Of a stretch of DNA of 64,000 nucleotides, positions 35,442-45,800 are shown piece after piece (position 1 is the stretch's first letter; every line of letters begins with the position of its first letter). Below the pieces are notes generated by a model, which was not told the DNA's origin, did no database searches, and saw only the letters and a program-made list of their open reading frames with translations. Location: positions 768,993 to 832,992 of the forward strand of contig NZ_STGQ01000001.1 in the NCBI RefSeq assembly GCF_004916975.1, given 5' to 3'. A program made the translations under genes and the position numbers. The DNA is from Paenibacillus dokdonensis (GTDB lineage Bacteria > Bacillota > Bacilli > Paenibacillales > Paenibacillaceae).

Positions 35442-36392
35442 CTAGAAAATCCGGTAGCCTGCGAATCTGTACGCCAGACGGTAAGAGATAACGATCAGGA
35501 TTAAGCTGATTACGGATTTGAACAAGCTGACAGCTGTCGCGAAGCTGAATTGTCCACTCAGAAGTCCTTCCCGGTATACGAAGGTATCGATGATGTCACC
35601 TTGCTGATAAATCATCGGGCTGTACAGGTTGAAGATTTGGTCAAAATTCGCGTTAAGCACATTGCCCAGTGCCAGTGTGGCGACCACGATGAGAATCGGC
35701 ACAAGCGAAGGAATCGTAATATACATCGTTTGCTTGATTCGGCTTGCCCCGTCGACTTCGGCTGCTTCGTACAGCGAAGGATTAATACCGGCGAGCGCGG
35801 CGAGGAAGATGATGGTGTTAAAACCAAATTCCTTCCAGACATCGCTGAAAATGATGGTAAGCCGGAACCAGGTACCATCACCCAGGAAGAAGATCGGTTT
35901 GATGCCAAACAAATACGTTAGAAATTGGTTCACGATACCGGTCTGGGCGAGCAAATCGATCAGGATTCCCCCGAGAGTTACCCATGAAAGAAAGTGAGGC
36001 AGGTATACGAGGGTCTGGATGGATCTTTTGTACCCCATGTGTCTGACCTCGTTTAAGAGCAAGGCGAATGTGAAAGGGATAATTAAATTCAGCACAATTT
36101 TGGAACAAGCGAACAGGACGGTATTCCAGGTAATTTTCATAAAATAATCATTCTCGAACATGTACTGAAAATGTTTAAGGCCGACAAACGGGGATCCGGT
36201 AATGCCGAGCGGAGCCTTATAATCCTGAAATGCCATAATAATGCCGGACATGGGTACATAGGAAAAAACGAAGACCAACAGCGCAGCCGGCAGTACCATC
36301 AGATGCAGGATCCAGGGCACACGGCTTCTCTTTTTCTTTTTCGCTATCCGCTTAGTCTTGAGGTTTACTTCCGGACTCATCATTTGTTCCAT
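35442..36392 (-). CDS. CUT1 sugar ABC permease, LplB type
   Basis: About 316 residues from ATG 36392, after GGGAGAG; the frame allows ATG 36410 (322 residues) without a good ribosome site. A basic cytoplasmic N-terminus is followed by six helices and the EAA loop LYEAAEVDGASRIKQTMYIT. LplB-family tail SYRLAYRFAGYRIF. First gene of a minus-strand pair, divergent from the histidine kinase at 36537 across about 140 bases, so both directions may be controlled by the regulator encoded opposite. Confidence 0.88.
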   Translation of the reverse strand: MEQMMSPEVNLKTKRIAKKKKRSRVPWILHLMVLPAALLVFVFSYVPMSGIIMAFQDYKAPLGITGSPFVGLKHFQYMFENDYFMKITWNTVLFACSKIVLNLIIPFTFALLLNEVRHMGYKRSIQTLVYLPHFLSWVTLGGILIDLLAQTGIVNQFLTYLFGIKPIFFLGDGTWFRLTIIFSDVWKEFGFNTIIFLAALAGINPSLYEAAEVDGASRIKQTMYITIPSLVPILIVVATLALGNVLNANFDQIFNLYSPMIYQQGDIIDTFVYREGLLSGQFSFATAVSLFKSVISLILIVISYRLAYRFAGYRIF

Positions 36393-36536
36393 AGCTCTCT
36401 CCCGTTCCATAAAAATCTCGATTGTATGAGGTGAAGTTCTGATCTATATCATAGCAACGCGGATCATCATTGAACTATAAGACATTGTTAGGATCGATAG
36501 GGTTTTGTTAGGCATATTGCCCCGGGGGGAACGCAA

Positions 36537-38363
36537 ATGAAGCTAGGACATGGTATTAGCATATTTAGAAAAAGAATAGGTGCGAAGTTCAGCTTGTCCA
36601 AGAAAATGAACATTTTGATCCTGATGTTGTTCATTCCGATGATCGCCATGTTTGCTTACTCGAACAGCATTGCGTTTAACGTAATCGATAAAGAACTGAA
36701 AGCATCGAATATCAAGCAGCTTTCTTTTCTATCCAGCCAGATCGACTCCCGGATCAATCAAACCATGGATTTCGTGCTCACGTTCTCCAAGGATCCGAAT
36801 GTGCGCAAATTTAATGGCTTAAACATATGGGATGACCGTTATGACCGGATGCAGACGAGATATGTCATACAGGAAAAAATGATGCTGCAGTCTGGGATTA
36901 CGAACATCTGGCCAGTGAAGTTCACCGTCTACTCACAGCTGAATCAAGAGGCGATAACGAATGCAAGTACGATGGCGGATTATGATGAGGAATACCTGCG
37001 AAGAAACATGACGGGAAAATGGAATTACGGTGACGGGAAGAGCCTTTTTAGTGGGGAGAAGCCGACGTTTCACTGGTTTTACACGGATTCGATTGGGCAG
37101 CAGGTCTCATTGAAAGGGAGCAATTTGGTCGTGCAAGCCACATTTGGGCATGAGAATATCCAGAACTTGCTGGACACGTATAAGGCAGGCGGACAAGGCA
37201 ATCCGATATTTTATCACAAGGGAGAAACACCGATCCTGAACCGCACGGCAAGCGAGCAGCTGACTAATGAGCTTGTCCGGTATTTGCAAAAAAATAAGCT
37301 GGAGGATACATCCCAGCAAGTCATTACCCTGAACAACAAGAGCTACCTGATCAGTGCAGTGAAATCTCTCTATCTGGATTGGTATTTGGTGGATATTGTT
37401 CCGCTAGATCAGATATTGGGACCGATATCATTCAGCCGTAACTTATTTTATCTAACGATGGTGCTGCTCTTTGTCGTCGGCATTTCTGCATCTATACTGT
37501 TGTACCGAAATGTACAGCGTCCTATCCGCAAGCTGATACGCGGGCTTCAAAGCGTGCAAAAGGGGGATTTTTCCGTAAGAATTGACTCCAACGTCAACAA
37601 TGAGTTTTCGTTCCTGTTCTACAGGTTCAATGATATGTCCAGTCAAATCCAACACTTAATCGAAAATGTGCTGTATGAGCAACTTCGTACGCGGGAAGCC
37701 ACATTAAAGCAATTACAGGCCCAGATTAACCCGCATTTTTTGTATAACTGTATTGGTTACATGATTAACATGGCTCAGTTGAAGGATGAGGAGGCCGTCG
37801 TATCCATGGGCTACAACCTGAGTGCATATTACCGTTATATTACACGCATGGAGAGGCCGTTGGCATTGCTTAGCGATGAAGTCCAATTGATTATTAATTA
37901 TTTGGATATACAGAAGCTTCGCAACGGCAGAATTCATTATCATATCGACATTCCGGAGGAGATGCTGAAGCAGGAGGTACCGCGGTTAATGCTGCAGCCG
38001 ATTGTGGAAAATGCCGTCATACACGGGGTTGGAAAAACCTATAGCTCGGGGGAAATCCGGATCAAAGGCGAGATGTCGGACGGTTTCTGCAGGCTTTGTG
38101 TGGATGATGATGGACCGGGAATGACTGAGGAGCAGCTGGATACGCTTAACCATAAAATGCGGGGACCCATTCAGGAAGATATGGGCTACGGTTTCTGGAA
38201 TACGAATCAACGCATTATTCATCAATTTGGGGAGCAATCGTCAATGATTTTCCGAAAATCGGATCTGGGTGGATTTCGCACGGAAATCGTTTGGGTAACT
38301 GCTTCGGTAGAAGAGCAAGACGAACCTAATATTCAAAAAGGGGATCAGCACACATGCAAATGA
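36537..38363 (+). CDS. YesM-type sensor histidine kinase
   Basis: 608 residues. Two membrane helices (about 23-45 and 301-321) enclose an extracellular sensor domain of about 255 residues. A HAMP domain follows (about 322-375), then the His_kinase block QINPHFLYNCIGYM with phosphoacceptor H400, then a HATPase domain with N box (PIVENAVIHG) and G boxes (DDDGPGM, YGFWNTNQRI). GGGGGGAACG lies before the ATG. The end overlaps the next gene by 10 bases. It probably senses an oligosaccharide, perhaps with the binding protein, and phosphorylates the next protein. Confidence 0.92.
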   Translation: MKLGHGISIFRKRIGAKFSLSKKMNILILMLFIPMIAMFAYSNSIAFNVIDKELKASNIKQLSFLSSQIDSRINQTMDFVLTFSKDPNVRKFNGLNIWDDRYDRMQTRYVIQEKMMLQSGITNIWPVKFTVYSQLNQEAITNASTMADYDEEYLRRNMTGKWNYGDGKSLFSGEKPTFHWFYTDSIGQQVSLKGSNLVVQATFGHENIQNLLDTYKAGGQGNPIFYHKGETPILNRTASEQLTNELVRYLQKNKLEDTSQQVITLNNKSYLISAVKSLYLDWYLVDIVPLDQILGPISFSRNLFYLTMVLLFVVGISASILLYRNVQRPIRKLIRGLQSVQKGDFSVRIDSNVNNEFSFLFYRFNDMSSQIQHLIENVLYEQLRTREATLKQLQAQINPHFLYNCIGYMINMAQLKDEEAVVSMGYNLSAYYRYITRMERPLALLSDEVQLIINYLDIQKLRNGRIHYHIDIPEEMLKQEVPRLMLQPIVENAVIHGVGKTYSSGEIRIKGEMSDGFCRLCVDDDGPGMTEEQLDTLNHKMRGPIQEDMGYGFWNTNQRIIHQFGEQSSMIFRKSDLGGFRTEIVWVTASVEEQDEPNIQKGDQHTCK

Positions 38364-39961
38364 TCATTGTTGATGATGAAGCCCATTGGGTGGATAACCT
38401 ATCTGCAACGAAGCCTTGGCATACGCTTGGTATCGAGCAGGTTCATAAAGCATATTCCGCACAGGAAGCACTGCGAATTTTAGAAACGCATCCGATTGAT
38501 CTGATCATCTCTGATGTCATTATGCCGGAAATGACGGGAATTGAACTGATTGGAAAAATTCGTGAACGAGACAATAAAATAAAATGCATTATCCTGTCCG
38601 GGCATTCCGACTTTGAATACACCAAGGAAGCACTACGGCATCATGCGGTCGATTACTTGTTGAAACCGCCGACCGACAATGAGTTGCTGGGAGCGGTAAA
38701 GACAGCGATAGATCAGATGAAAGCCGAATGGGAAAGTGTCAGTTCTTATGAGCGGACTGAATTTACACTTCGGGAAAATTTCCCGCTTTTGCGGGGCCAG
38801 CTGCTCCTGAATGGACTGCGCGGTGAGTCGTTGACGAGTGAGGAATGGACACGGAAGCTTGAAAACTATCATTTGCCTTTCCGTCTCGGGGAATGCGCAC
38901 TGCTGCTTGTTCGCATGGAGGATGAATTCGGGAAGTACCGCAATAACGGACTGCAATTGATGGAATATGCGATCATTAACATGGCGGAGGAAATACTCGG
39001 GGAATTCGCTAACGTTTGGGGGGTTAAGGAGGAGCATGGATATCTGGCGTTTCTGCTTCAGTTCCGAGAAGAGGATCCCTCCACCATCAAAGAGACCCTG
39101 CTTGAGAGATTAGCAATGCAGCTGCAAGCGAAAGTGAAGCAGTTTCTGGACGGATCGCTATCGATCGTCATGACGGAATTTTTTCAATTTCCTGATCTGC
39201 TTTCGGATCGTTACAGTCATGCATTGGCTTATTTTCGGCAGATTGTCGGAGAAGAACGCGAATTTGTCATTCGGGCAGGCGATCTGGATCAGCGGGTATC
39301 TCAAGGACCTCTTGATGTTATTCATGCTCCTCCTGGGCTCAAAAACCTGCTTGAGGCGGGACGCTGGGATACGGCGGAAGAGAAGCTGAATGCGATCTTC
39401 GCCGAGCTGGATGAGAAGTGGTATGACTCTTGGGAGCATTGTCTGGAAGCGGGGTATATGATCGCTGCCTCGTTCGCCCATTTTGCCCATCGCAATGGAC
39501 ACACGCTTGCCGGTTTACTGGGAGAGGATATTACCCTGCTTCAGAGCCCTGAAGCTTTTGCCTCCATCAGCAAGCTGCGGAGCTGGTCGCTCGGATGTTT
39601 ACATAAGCTGAGAGATGGTACATCCAACGAAGTGAAAGATATGAGATCCTTATATGTCAAAAAAATTCAGGCCTATATCGAGGGGAATTTGCATCTTGAT
39701 GTTTCGCTTCGCGCTTTGGCTGATCATGTCAATTTGCATCCGACGCATCTATCCAAGCTGTATAAGATTGAAACAGGCGAAGGAGTCAGTGATTATGTAT
39801 TCCGCCTACGGATGGAGACAGCCTGCGATATGCTGAAGAAGACAGAGAAAAGAGTGTACGAGATCAGCTCGGAGATCGGTTATTTGGATCCGGCGTATTT
39901 CATCAAGGTATTCAAGCGGCAGTTCGGGGTTACCCCGCAAGAATACCGGGAAGGAAAATAA
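38354..39961 (+). CDS. YesN-type response regulator with AraC HTH
   Basis: 535 residues. Receiver domain 1-125 with D7-D8, phosphoacceptor D54 in IISDVIMPE and a KPP motif. A middle region of about 280 residues is typical of YesN proteins. A C-terminal AraC/XylS double HTH ends QFGVTPQEYREGK. Translationally coupled to the kinase gene by a 10-base overlap. Predicted to activate the divergent permease pair and the binding-protein gene downstream. Confidence 0.92.
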   Translation: MQMIIVDDEAHWVDNLSATKPWHTLGIEQVHKAYSAQEALRILETHPIDLIISDVIMPEMTGIELIGKIRERDNKIKCIILSGHSDFEYTKEALRHHAVDYLLKPPTDNELLGAVKTAIDQMKAEWESVSSYERTEFTLRENFPLLRGQLLLNGLRGESLTSEEWTRKLENYHLPFRLGECALLLVRMEDEFGKYRNNGLQLMEYAIINMAEEILGEFANVWGVKEEHGYLAFLLQFREEDPSTIKETLLERLAMQLQAKVKQFLDGSLSIVMTEFFQFPDLLSDRYSHALAYFRQIVGEEREFVIRAGDLDQRVSQGPLDVIHAPPGLKNLLEAGRWDTAEEKLNAIFAELDEKWYDSWEHCLEAGYMIAASFAHFAHRNGHTLAGLLGEDITLLQSPEAFASISKLRSWSLGCLHKLRDGTSNEVKDMRSLYVKKIQAYIEGNLHLDVSLRALADHVNLHPTHLSKLYKIETGEGVSDYVFRLRMETACDMLKKTEKRVYEISSEIGYLDPAYFIKVFKRQFGVTPQEYREGK

Positions 39962-40069
39962 CAACATGACAGAGTCCTATGGAAACTAACAAATTCATAT
40001 AGATGACCTCCCAGGCCCGTTGGTAAAGTAACTCTTGTAACAATCTTACAACGTAGGGGGTAAATCAAT

Positions 40070-41761
40070 ATGGGGAAAATGAGGAAGCTATGGATGCCGC
40101 TTGTTGCAATGATGCTGTTTATGTCAGCATGCAGCAGCAATTCAGGCAGCAGCAGTACTGCCACCGATGCGGATTCCACTAAAACTTCAGAAACAAAAAC
40201 CGAAACAGTGTCCGAAGCAGATGAAGCATTCAAAAACGGCAAATATGATCCGCCGATCGAAATCAGTTCGGTCATTATGCCGAGGGATTATACGAAAGGC
40301 GAAACGAAAGAGAACAACGTGCATGATCGTTGGATGCTTGAGACGCTAGGCATCAAACACAAGGATACATGGTATCCGGCAGGCAGTGACCAGTATAAGC
40401 AGCAGCTTCAACTCGCGCTGACATCCGGTGAAAAGCTGCCCGATTTCGTTATGGTTCCAACGGATGCGGTGCTGACCAATCAATTAATTGATTCCGGCCA
40501 GTTCATGCCGATCGATGACTTATTTAAGAAGTACGCGAACAAAGTGTGGCAAGACCATGCGGAGCAGAATCCTGAACTTTGGTATCCGTTCACAAAGGAC
40601 GGCAAGAAATGGAATCTTCCGATTATGGAATATACCGACAATGATGACACGGTTTTGTGGCTTCGGGAAGATTGGATGGAAAAGCTGAAGCTTGAAGCAC
40701 CAAAAACGATTGCCGATCTCGAAAACATTATGGATAAATTTAAAAATCAGAACCCGGACGGACTGACTCCGAAACAAGTTTATCCGCTCGCAATTTCCCT
40801 GAAGAGTAATACCAATACATGGATGGGCGGACTGGATTGGCTGTTTGGGGCCTATGGATCTGTAGAAGAGCAGTGGAATAAGGATGCCAGCGGCAACCTT
40901 GAATACGGATCTGTAAATCCTGGCGCCAAACAGGCACTGGCCAAGCTCCAAGAATGGATGGAGAAGGGCTATATCCATCCGGATTCTGCGCTGTGGGATG
41001 AAGGTAAATCGGCTGAGCTCTGGACTAAAGGCGATGCTGGTGTTCTGCCAGGCGCCAACTGGGTTCCGGACTGGCCAGCTCCTGATCTGCTCAAAAATGT
41101 ACCTGGATCGAAATATAAAGCATATCCGGTTCCGGCAGGTCCAGATGGTCTGATCGGTACGAAATGGCAGAACTCAGGCGTGAACAGCAGCTTCATGATC
41201 AACAAGGATGCCAAGCATCCGGAAGCCATTATTCTGTATTACAACTATCTGCTTGATAATCTGGCGAATCCTGCTGTGGGCAGCCCGTACGAATATGGCT
41301 TTGCCAAAGGCTATGATTGGGATGAGGTTGACGGACAACCAACAAGCGACAAAGATAAGATCAAAGATTTCTTCGATAAGTTCCCATTCATTACAGGGCC
41401 GGCTCGCATTCCGAATCTGTATATGAATACACTTGTTAAACTGGCTGACGGCGCGAAGCCGGAAACGCCATATGAGAAGCAGCAGGCCCAATTCCGTAAA
41501 CCGGAAAACTGGTATGCAGCCAAAGTGGTAATGTCACAAATTGATGTCCGCAAGCAAAACTACTTTACAGGTGCAGCTACACCAACCATGATTTCAAAGT
41601 GGAACCTGCTCCGTCAGTCCGAGCTTGAAACCTTCAACAAAATCATTTATGGCAAATTGCCGGTAAGCGCATTTGACGATTTCGTCGCAAGCTGGAAGGC
41701 GAATGGCGGCGATCAAGTAACGAAGGAAGTTAACGAATGGTTTAAGTCCGTTTCCAAATAA
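40070..41761 (+). CDS. Sugar-binding lipoprotein, LplA type
   Basis: 563 residues. Lipoprotein signal peptide with lipobox MSAC at about 20-23, then a Ser/Thr-rich tether. The rest is a family-1 extracellular solute-binding fold of the long LplA/YtcQ type, with HDRWMLETLGI and DFVMVPTDAVL blocks typical of the group. AGGGGG lies before the ATG. It sits 108 bases after the response regulator, on the strand opposite to its likely permeases, so this cassette is split around the regulatory pair. The cargo is unknown. Confidence 0.88.
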   Translation: MGKMRKLWMPLVAMMLFMSACSSNSGSSSTATDADSTKTSETKTETVSEADEAFKNGKYDPPIEISSVIMPRDYTKGETKENNVHDRWMLETLGIKHKDTWYPAGSDQYKQQLQLALTSGEKLPDFVMVPTDAVLTNQLIDSGQFMPIDDLFKKYANKVWQDHAEQNPELWYPFTKDGKKWNLPIMEYTDNDDTVLWLREDWMEKLKLEAPKTIADLENIMDKFKNQNPDGLTPKQVYPLAISLKSNTNTWMGGLDWLFGAYGSVEEQWNKDASGNLEYGSVNPGAKQALAKLQEWMEKGYIHPDSALWDEGKSAELWTKGDAGVLPGANWVPDWPAPDLLKNVPGSKYKAYPVPAGPDGLIGTKWQNSGVNSSFMINKDAKHPEAIILYYNYLLDNLANPAVGSPYEYGFAKGYDWDEVDGQPTSDKDKIKDFFDKFPFITGPARIPNLYMNTLVKLADGAKPETPYEKQQAQFRKPENWYAAKVVMSQIDVRKQNYFTGAATPTMISKWNLLRQSELETFNKIIYGKLPVSAFDDFVASWKANGGDQVTKEVNEWFKSVSK

Positions 41762-41845
41762 ATATATATCTATTTCAGGGGAAATCGATGGATCATTCTT
41801 CGTGTTAACACCGCGAAGAAGGCAGAAAGAGCAATTAACTTATGT

Positions 41846-41851
41846 TATAAT
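41846..41851 (+). promoter_or_regulatory. Extended -10 upstream of the barnase gene
   Basis: TGTTATAAT forms an extended -10 element with TATAAT at 41846-41851. No -35 is evident. Transcripts from here would begin at or just inside the hairpin at 41857-41887. The prediction is therefore tentative. Confidence 0.35.
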
Positions 41852-41856
41852 AACGT

Positions 41857-41887
41857 AAATAAGCCGCCCTTATGAGGCGGCTTATTT
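41857..41887 (+). terminator. Terminator after the binding-protein gene
   Basis: AAATAAGCCGCC (41857-41868) pairs with GGCGGCTTATTT (41876-41887), followed by ATTG. A 12-bp stem, about 95 bases after the stop. A weaker 7-bp hairpin (41796-41820) precedes it. Confidence 0.8.
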
Positions 41888-41938
41888 ATTGTCCCCATAT
41901 CAGGTGACCCATAAATAAAGAAGTGAGGATGAAACGTT

Positions 41939-42358
41939 TTGAAAGTCATGAAGTCTGTATTGTTTGTATTGTTAAGTAGTATATTGCTTTTGGTCGGCTG
42001 TGGATTAAATGAGGAACAGTCACAACCAGAAGGCTTAACCACGTTTGAAGGGGTAGCAAGCTATATCAAGGCTCATCAACAATTGCCGGATAATTTTATT
42101 ACGAAAGCCGAAGCGAGAAAGCTCGGCTGGGATCCTCAGGGTGGAAACCTGCAAGATGTTGCGCCCGGCAAAAGCATCGGCGGCGATGTCTTCCAAAATC
42201 GCGAAAAAAAATTACCCTATAAAAAGGGGAGGATATGGTACGAAGCCGATATTCATTACACATCCGGCCATCGGGGAAAGGACCGAATCCTGTTTTCCAA
42301 TGATGGTTTAATATACAAGACGGAAAACCACTACGAGACGTTTGAACCTATAAAGTGA
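41939..42358 (+). CDS. Barnase-type guanyl-preferring ribonuclease, lipoprotein form
   Basis: 139 residues, TTG start at 41939 with GTGAGGAT upstream. The core matches barnase closely: FEGVASYIKAHQQLPDNFIT, then YEADIHYTSGH and DRILFSNDGLIYKT. The catalytic triad is intact: E102 (barnase E73), R116 (R87) and H131 (H102), with identical spacing. The signal peptide ends in a lipobox (LLVGC), so unlike soluble barnase this form should stay tethered to the outer membrane face. The inhibitor gene follows at once. Role: secreted RNase, possibly in competition or nucleotide scavenging. Confidence 0.92.
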   Translation: MKVMKSVLFVLLSSILLLVGCGLNEEQSQPEGLTTFEGVASYIKAHQQLPDNFITKAEARKLGWDPQGGNLQDVAPGKSIGGDVFQNREKKLPYKKGRIWYEADIHYTSGHRGKDRILFSNDGLIYKTENHYETFEPIK

Positions 42359-42378
42359 AACATTGGAGGGATCAGAAA

Positions 42379-42654
42379 ATGCGCAATATCATATTAGATG
42401 GCGGAAAAGTGGATAATAGAGATCAACTGCATGCCGTCTTAAAGGAAGCTCTGCAGCTGCCCGACTATTACGGCAACAATTTAGACGCCTTATGGGATTG
42501 TCTGACGGGGTGGGTTGAAATGCCGCTTATGATTCGTTGGCTGCATTATCAGGAAAGTGAAGAGAAGCTTGGGGAATACAGCCAGCTTTTACTGCAGCTT
42601 TTTCGTGATGCTGAAGAAGAAATCGAAGGTTTTTACTTACAGCTCGAACTATAA
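42379..42654 (+). CDS. Barstar-type ribonuclease inhibitor
   Basis: 91 residues from ATG 42379, which has GGAGGG 8 bases upstream; the frame is open from GTG 42355 but overlaps the barnase stop. The barnase-binding helix and loop are kept: LPDYYGNNLDALWDCLTGWV, which holds the equivalents of barstar D35 and D39. Barstar E76 appears as Asp (LFRDAEEE). Cytoplasmic; protects the producer before export of the RNase. Immunity partner of the preceding gene. Confidence 0.93.
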   Translation: MRNIILDGGKVDNRDQLHAVLKEALQLPDYYGNNLDALWDCLTGWVEMPLMIRWLHYQESEEKLGEYSQLLLQLFRDAEEEIEGFYLQLEL

Positions 42655-42751
42655 AGAAAAGCACAAGCTAGGAGCTGACGAGAAAAATTACATTTCGATT
42701 TGAATTCACCGATTCAATGAATATTCGGCTTGAAATACCACCTTGGCAATG

Positions 42752-42781
42752 AGCATGGTCACGTCATCCGTGAACCATGCT
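42752..42781 (+). terminator. Terminator after barstar
   Basis: AGCATGGT (42752-42759) pairs with ACCATGCT (42774-42781), the stem is extended by CACG/CGTG after one bulged base, and a run of five T residues (42781-42785) follows. Confidence 0.75.
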
Positions 42782-42873
42782 TTTTGCATTATTCATAAAA
42801 TTAACATTCCGTAAATCCTCCGATTACATAATGAACATAAAATTGGAATAACTACATCCATTGGAGGATTTGA

Positions 42874-45800
42874 ATGTCAACCTTTAACCGCAAGGACCCT
42901 TGGTTCAAAAAAATAACGATCGCATTGATGGCTGCGCTTTTGCTTCAACCGGCTGCAACGAGCCTAGATTGGGGCGGCTATACAGCTCATGCAGAGGAAA
43001 GCGATACGGCTCAAGAGAACGGTAACGCCGATCCGGCTGAGTTGCCGGAACAAACTGGCGATCCTAAAGATATGGAAGAGAACGATGATAACGCAGGCAG
43101 CATTGAAATTCCGGAGAGCCCTGAAGTCCCAGCGGTGGCCGCAGAAGAGGCCGATTTGTTAGCTACCTTTGAGAGCAATGAGGTGTCTGAATCAAACAAG
43201 CCCGTCGTCATCAGTAAAATCTTCGGCGGGGGCAGCCAAAACGAGGATGCTCTCTACAAATACGATTTTGTGGAGCTATATAATCCGGCGGATACAGACG
43301 TAAGTATGTCAGGCTGGTCCGTTCAATATGCCGTAAGTTCGGCCAAAACGGACAGCACTTCATGGCAGGTAACGCCGCTTCACGGGACGATTCCCGCGAA
43401 GGGGTATTATTTGATTCAAGAGGCCGGGAAAGCTTCGCTTCAGGGTCCGGAACTGCCCGCGCCGGATGATACAGGGAACATCGACATGGACAACAAAGAC
43501 GGAAAAGTGGCCTTGGTATCGGATTCAACGGCTTTAACCACGGTCAATCCGGCAAAACCGGCCGCTCCCTCAATTGTTGACTTTGTCGGGTATGGAGGAG
43601 CGCAAAGCTTTTACGGTTCAGGGGCGGCACCGACCCCTTCGGCACAAAAGACTCTTGTCCGCAAAGCGGAAGACCCGATCCTTGTAACAGGGGTGCCAAG
43701 TACTATCGGCAGTGATGCTGAACTGTTTGGAAATGGGTGGAATACCCGCGATAACAAAGCTGATTTTGATATAGCGACTTTGGGAACCTTTGCCCCTAAT
43801 AATGCTATGTCTTTAACGCCGCTTTCGGTAAAAGCTGACAGCGAAAACCATGTTCTTAAAATGTCCTCGTTGCGGGAAATCAGTTCATCAGATAATCAAT
43901 TTGCCGTATTCATGACAACCGGTACGGTGAAATCGGGAGCGTTGAATCCGGAAGACTATGAAGTAAGCGGTTTGCCGGATGGCATGACCGTAGTTCAGGC
44001 AGAAGCCGATCCGCTAAATCGAAAGATTATCTTCACGATTGGGGGTACTGCGGTAGCCGACGTTACAGCGAATCAGGAGCTCAGTGTCATCATCCGGAAA
44101 TCTGCCATTACGGCTGGAGCCTATAACGACTCCCGCACGGTAAAGGGTATCACCCTACAAAACAACACACCTAAAATTACAGGAGAGGTCATCTCAAGCA
44201 CGCTAGCCATGACGGAACCAACGAAGGCTGCGGGATCGTTCTTAATCCATGTAAAGGCAGGAGCTGTCAAAGATGGACCTTTAGCAGAAGCCGATTATTC
44301 AATGACGGGTCTTCCAAATGGATTATCTGTTCAAGCATCGGGTGATGCTTCAGCTAACCAGATCACTTTTTCAATAAGTGGAACAACGATCTCGCCAGTT
44401 GACCAAGCTATTCCGCTGACTGTTACATTGAAAGCTTCCTCTGTTGTCTCCGAAGGGGCTCTTGACTCCGATCCTATCGAGGGAGCCGCGCTGGATCGGT
44501 ATAAAACGCCTGTTCAGGCTGACGTAGCACGCAAGGCTGAATTGGCAGAGCGCCTCAAAGAAGGAAACTCATATTATAACGATCCGGATGCCAAGAGTTA
44601 TAAATATGGAACGACCGGGATGGCGGCTACGTCGGCTGCTTTTTACCGCGGGGCCCCGTATTTGATGTATCAGGATTTGGGCACTGTCATTCCACTGCCA
44701 GGGAGCTGGAAGAAATTCACTAATGTGAATACATGGATTGAAGGGGATGCACATATCGCCAATGTGGGCTTTTACGATGATAAGGCCGGTAACATTATTT
44801 TTGATTTGAATGACTTCGACGGGGCATATACAGCACCATTTTATTTGGATCTGCTTCGAATGACATCAAGTCTGTATTTGACCCGCGATTCTGAGGGGCT
44901 TTCCGGCGTTTCGGATGCGGAAATTAGAAATATGGCTAAGAATATGCTGAACCAATATATGCTGTCGCTTCAATCTTTAATAGGCAATAACAACAAGAAT
45001 ACAGGGACATCAAAATTAGATATGATGAACGTAAGCGACGGCTTCACGAAAACGATCATGACCAAGCTGGCGAAGAAGACACAGCTCGATCATTTAATCA
45101 AGTGGACCGTACCAACAGCAGACGGAAAGCATTCTACCGGCGTTCTGAACGTTGCAGGCAAACCGGACAAGTACCGCCAGCCTGCGGCGGCTGAAAGGGC
45201 AGAGGTAGAACAGAATTGGCATAAGTATGTGGACACGTTATCTCCAGATTTTGTCCGTGCCAAGCTTGCGGAAAATGCCGATTATTTTGCAATAAAGGAT
45301 GTCGCGGTTCGCATCTATCAAGGTCTGGGGAGCATCGGCTCCCAAAGATACAATGTGCTGATTGAAGGCCCTACGGCGAGCCATGATGATGATATTATTT
45401 TAGATGTCAAACAAGCATTTAAGCCCGATATGTTTGAGAACCCGGAAGGCGCGCAAACGACCCCTTATGATACTTTCCCGGGAGGAGACGGGGCCAGAGT
45501 TAAAACGGCTTATGAAAAATTATCGCTGGATGCAGAAAATTTCCTTGGTTATTTTGACAGCAATACACGGTCTTTCTTTGTTCATAAAATATCGCTCTAC
45601 AAAGGTGACTATGAGGATGCATCCGGAGGGACATTTAAGACCAAGGAAAACCTTGCGGATTATGTAAGCTACGCTGCTAAAGCCTATGCTTATGCACATG
45701 CACGCTCATCGGAATATCCAGGCGACACATTTGAAAAGAGCGTGATCGATCAAATATATGGCAGCAGTGAAGTGTGGGATCAATTCCAAACGAAACTCCT

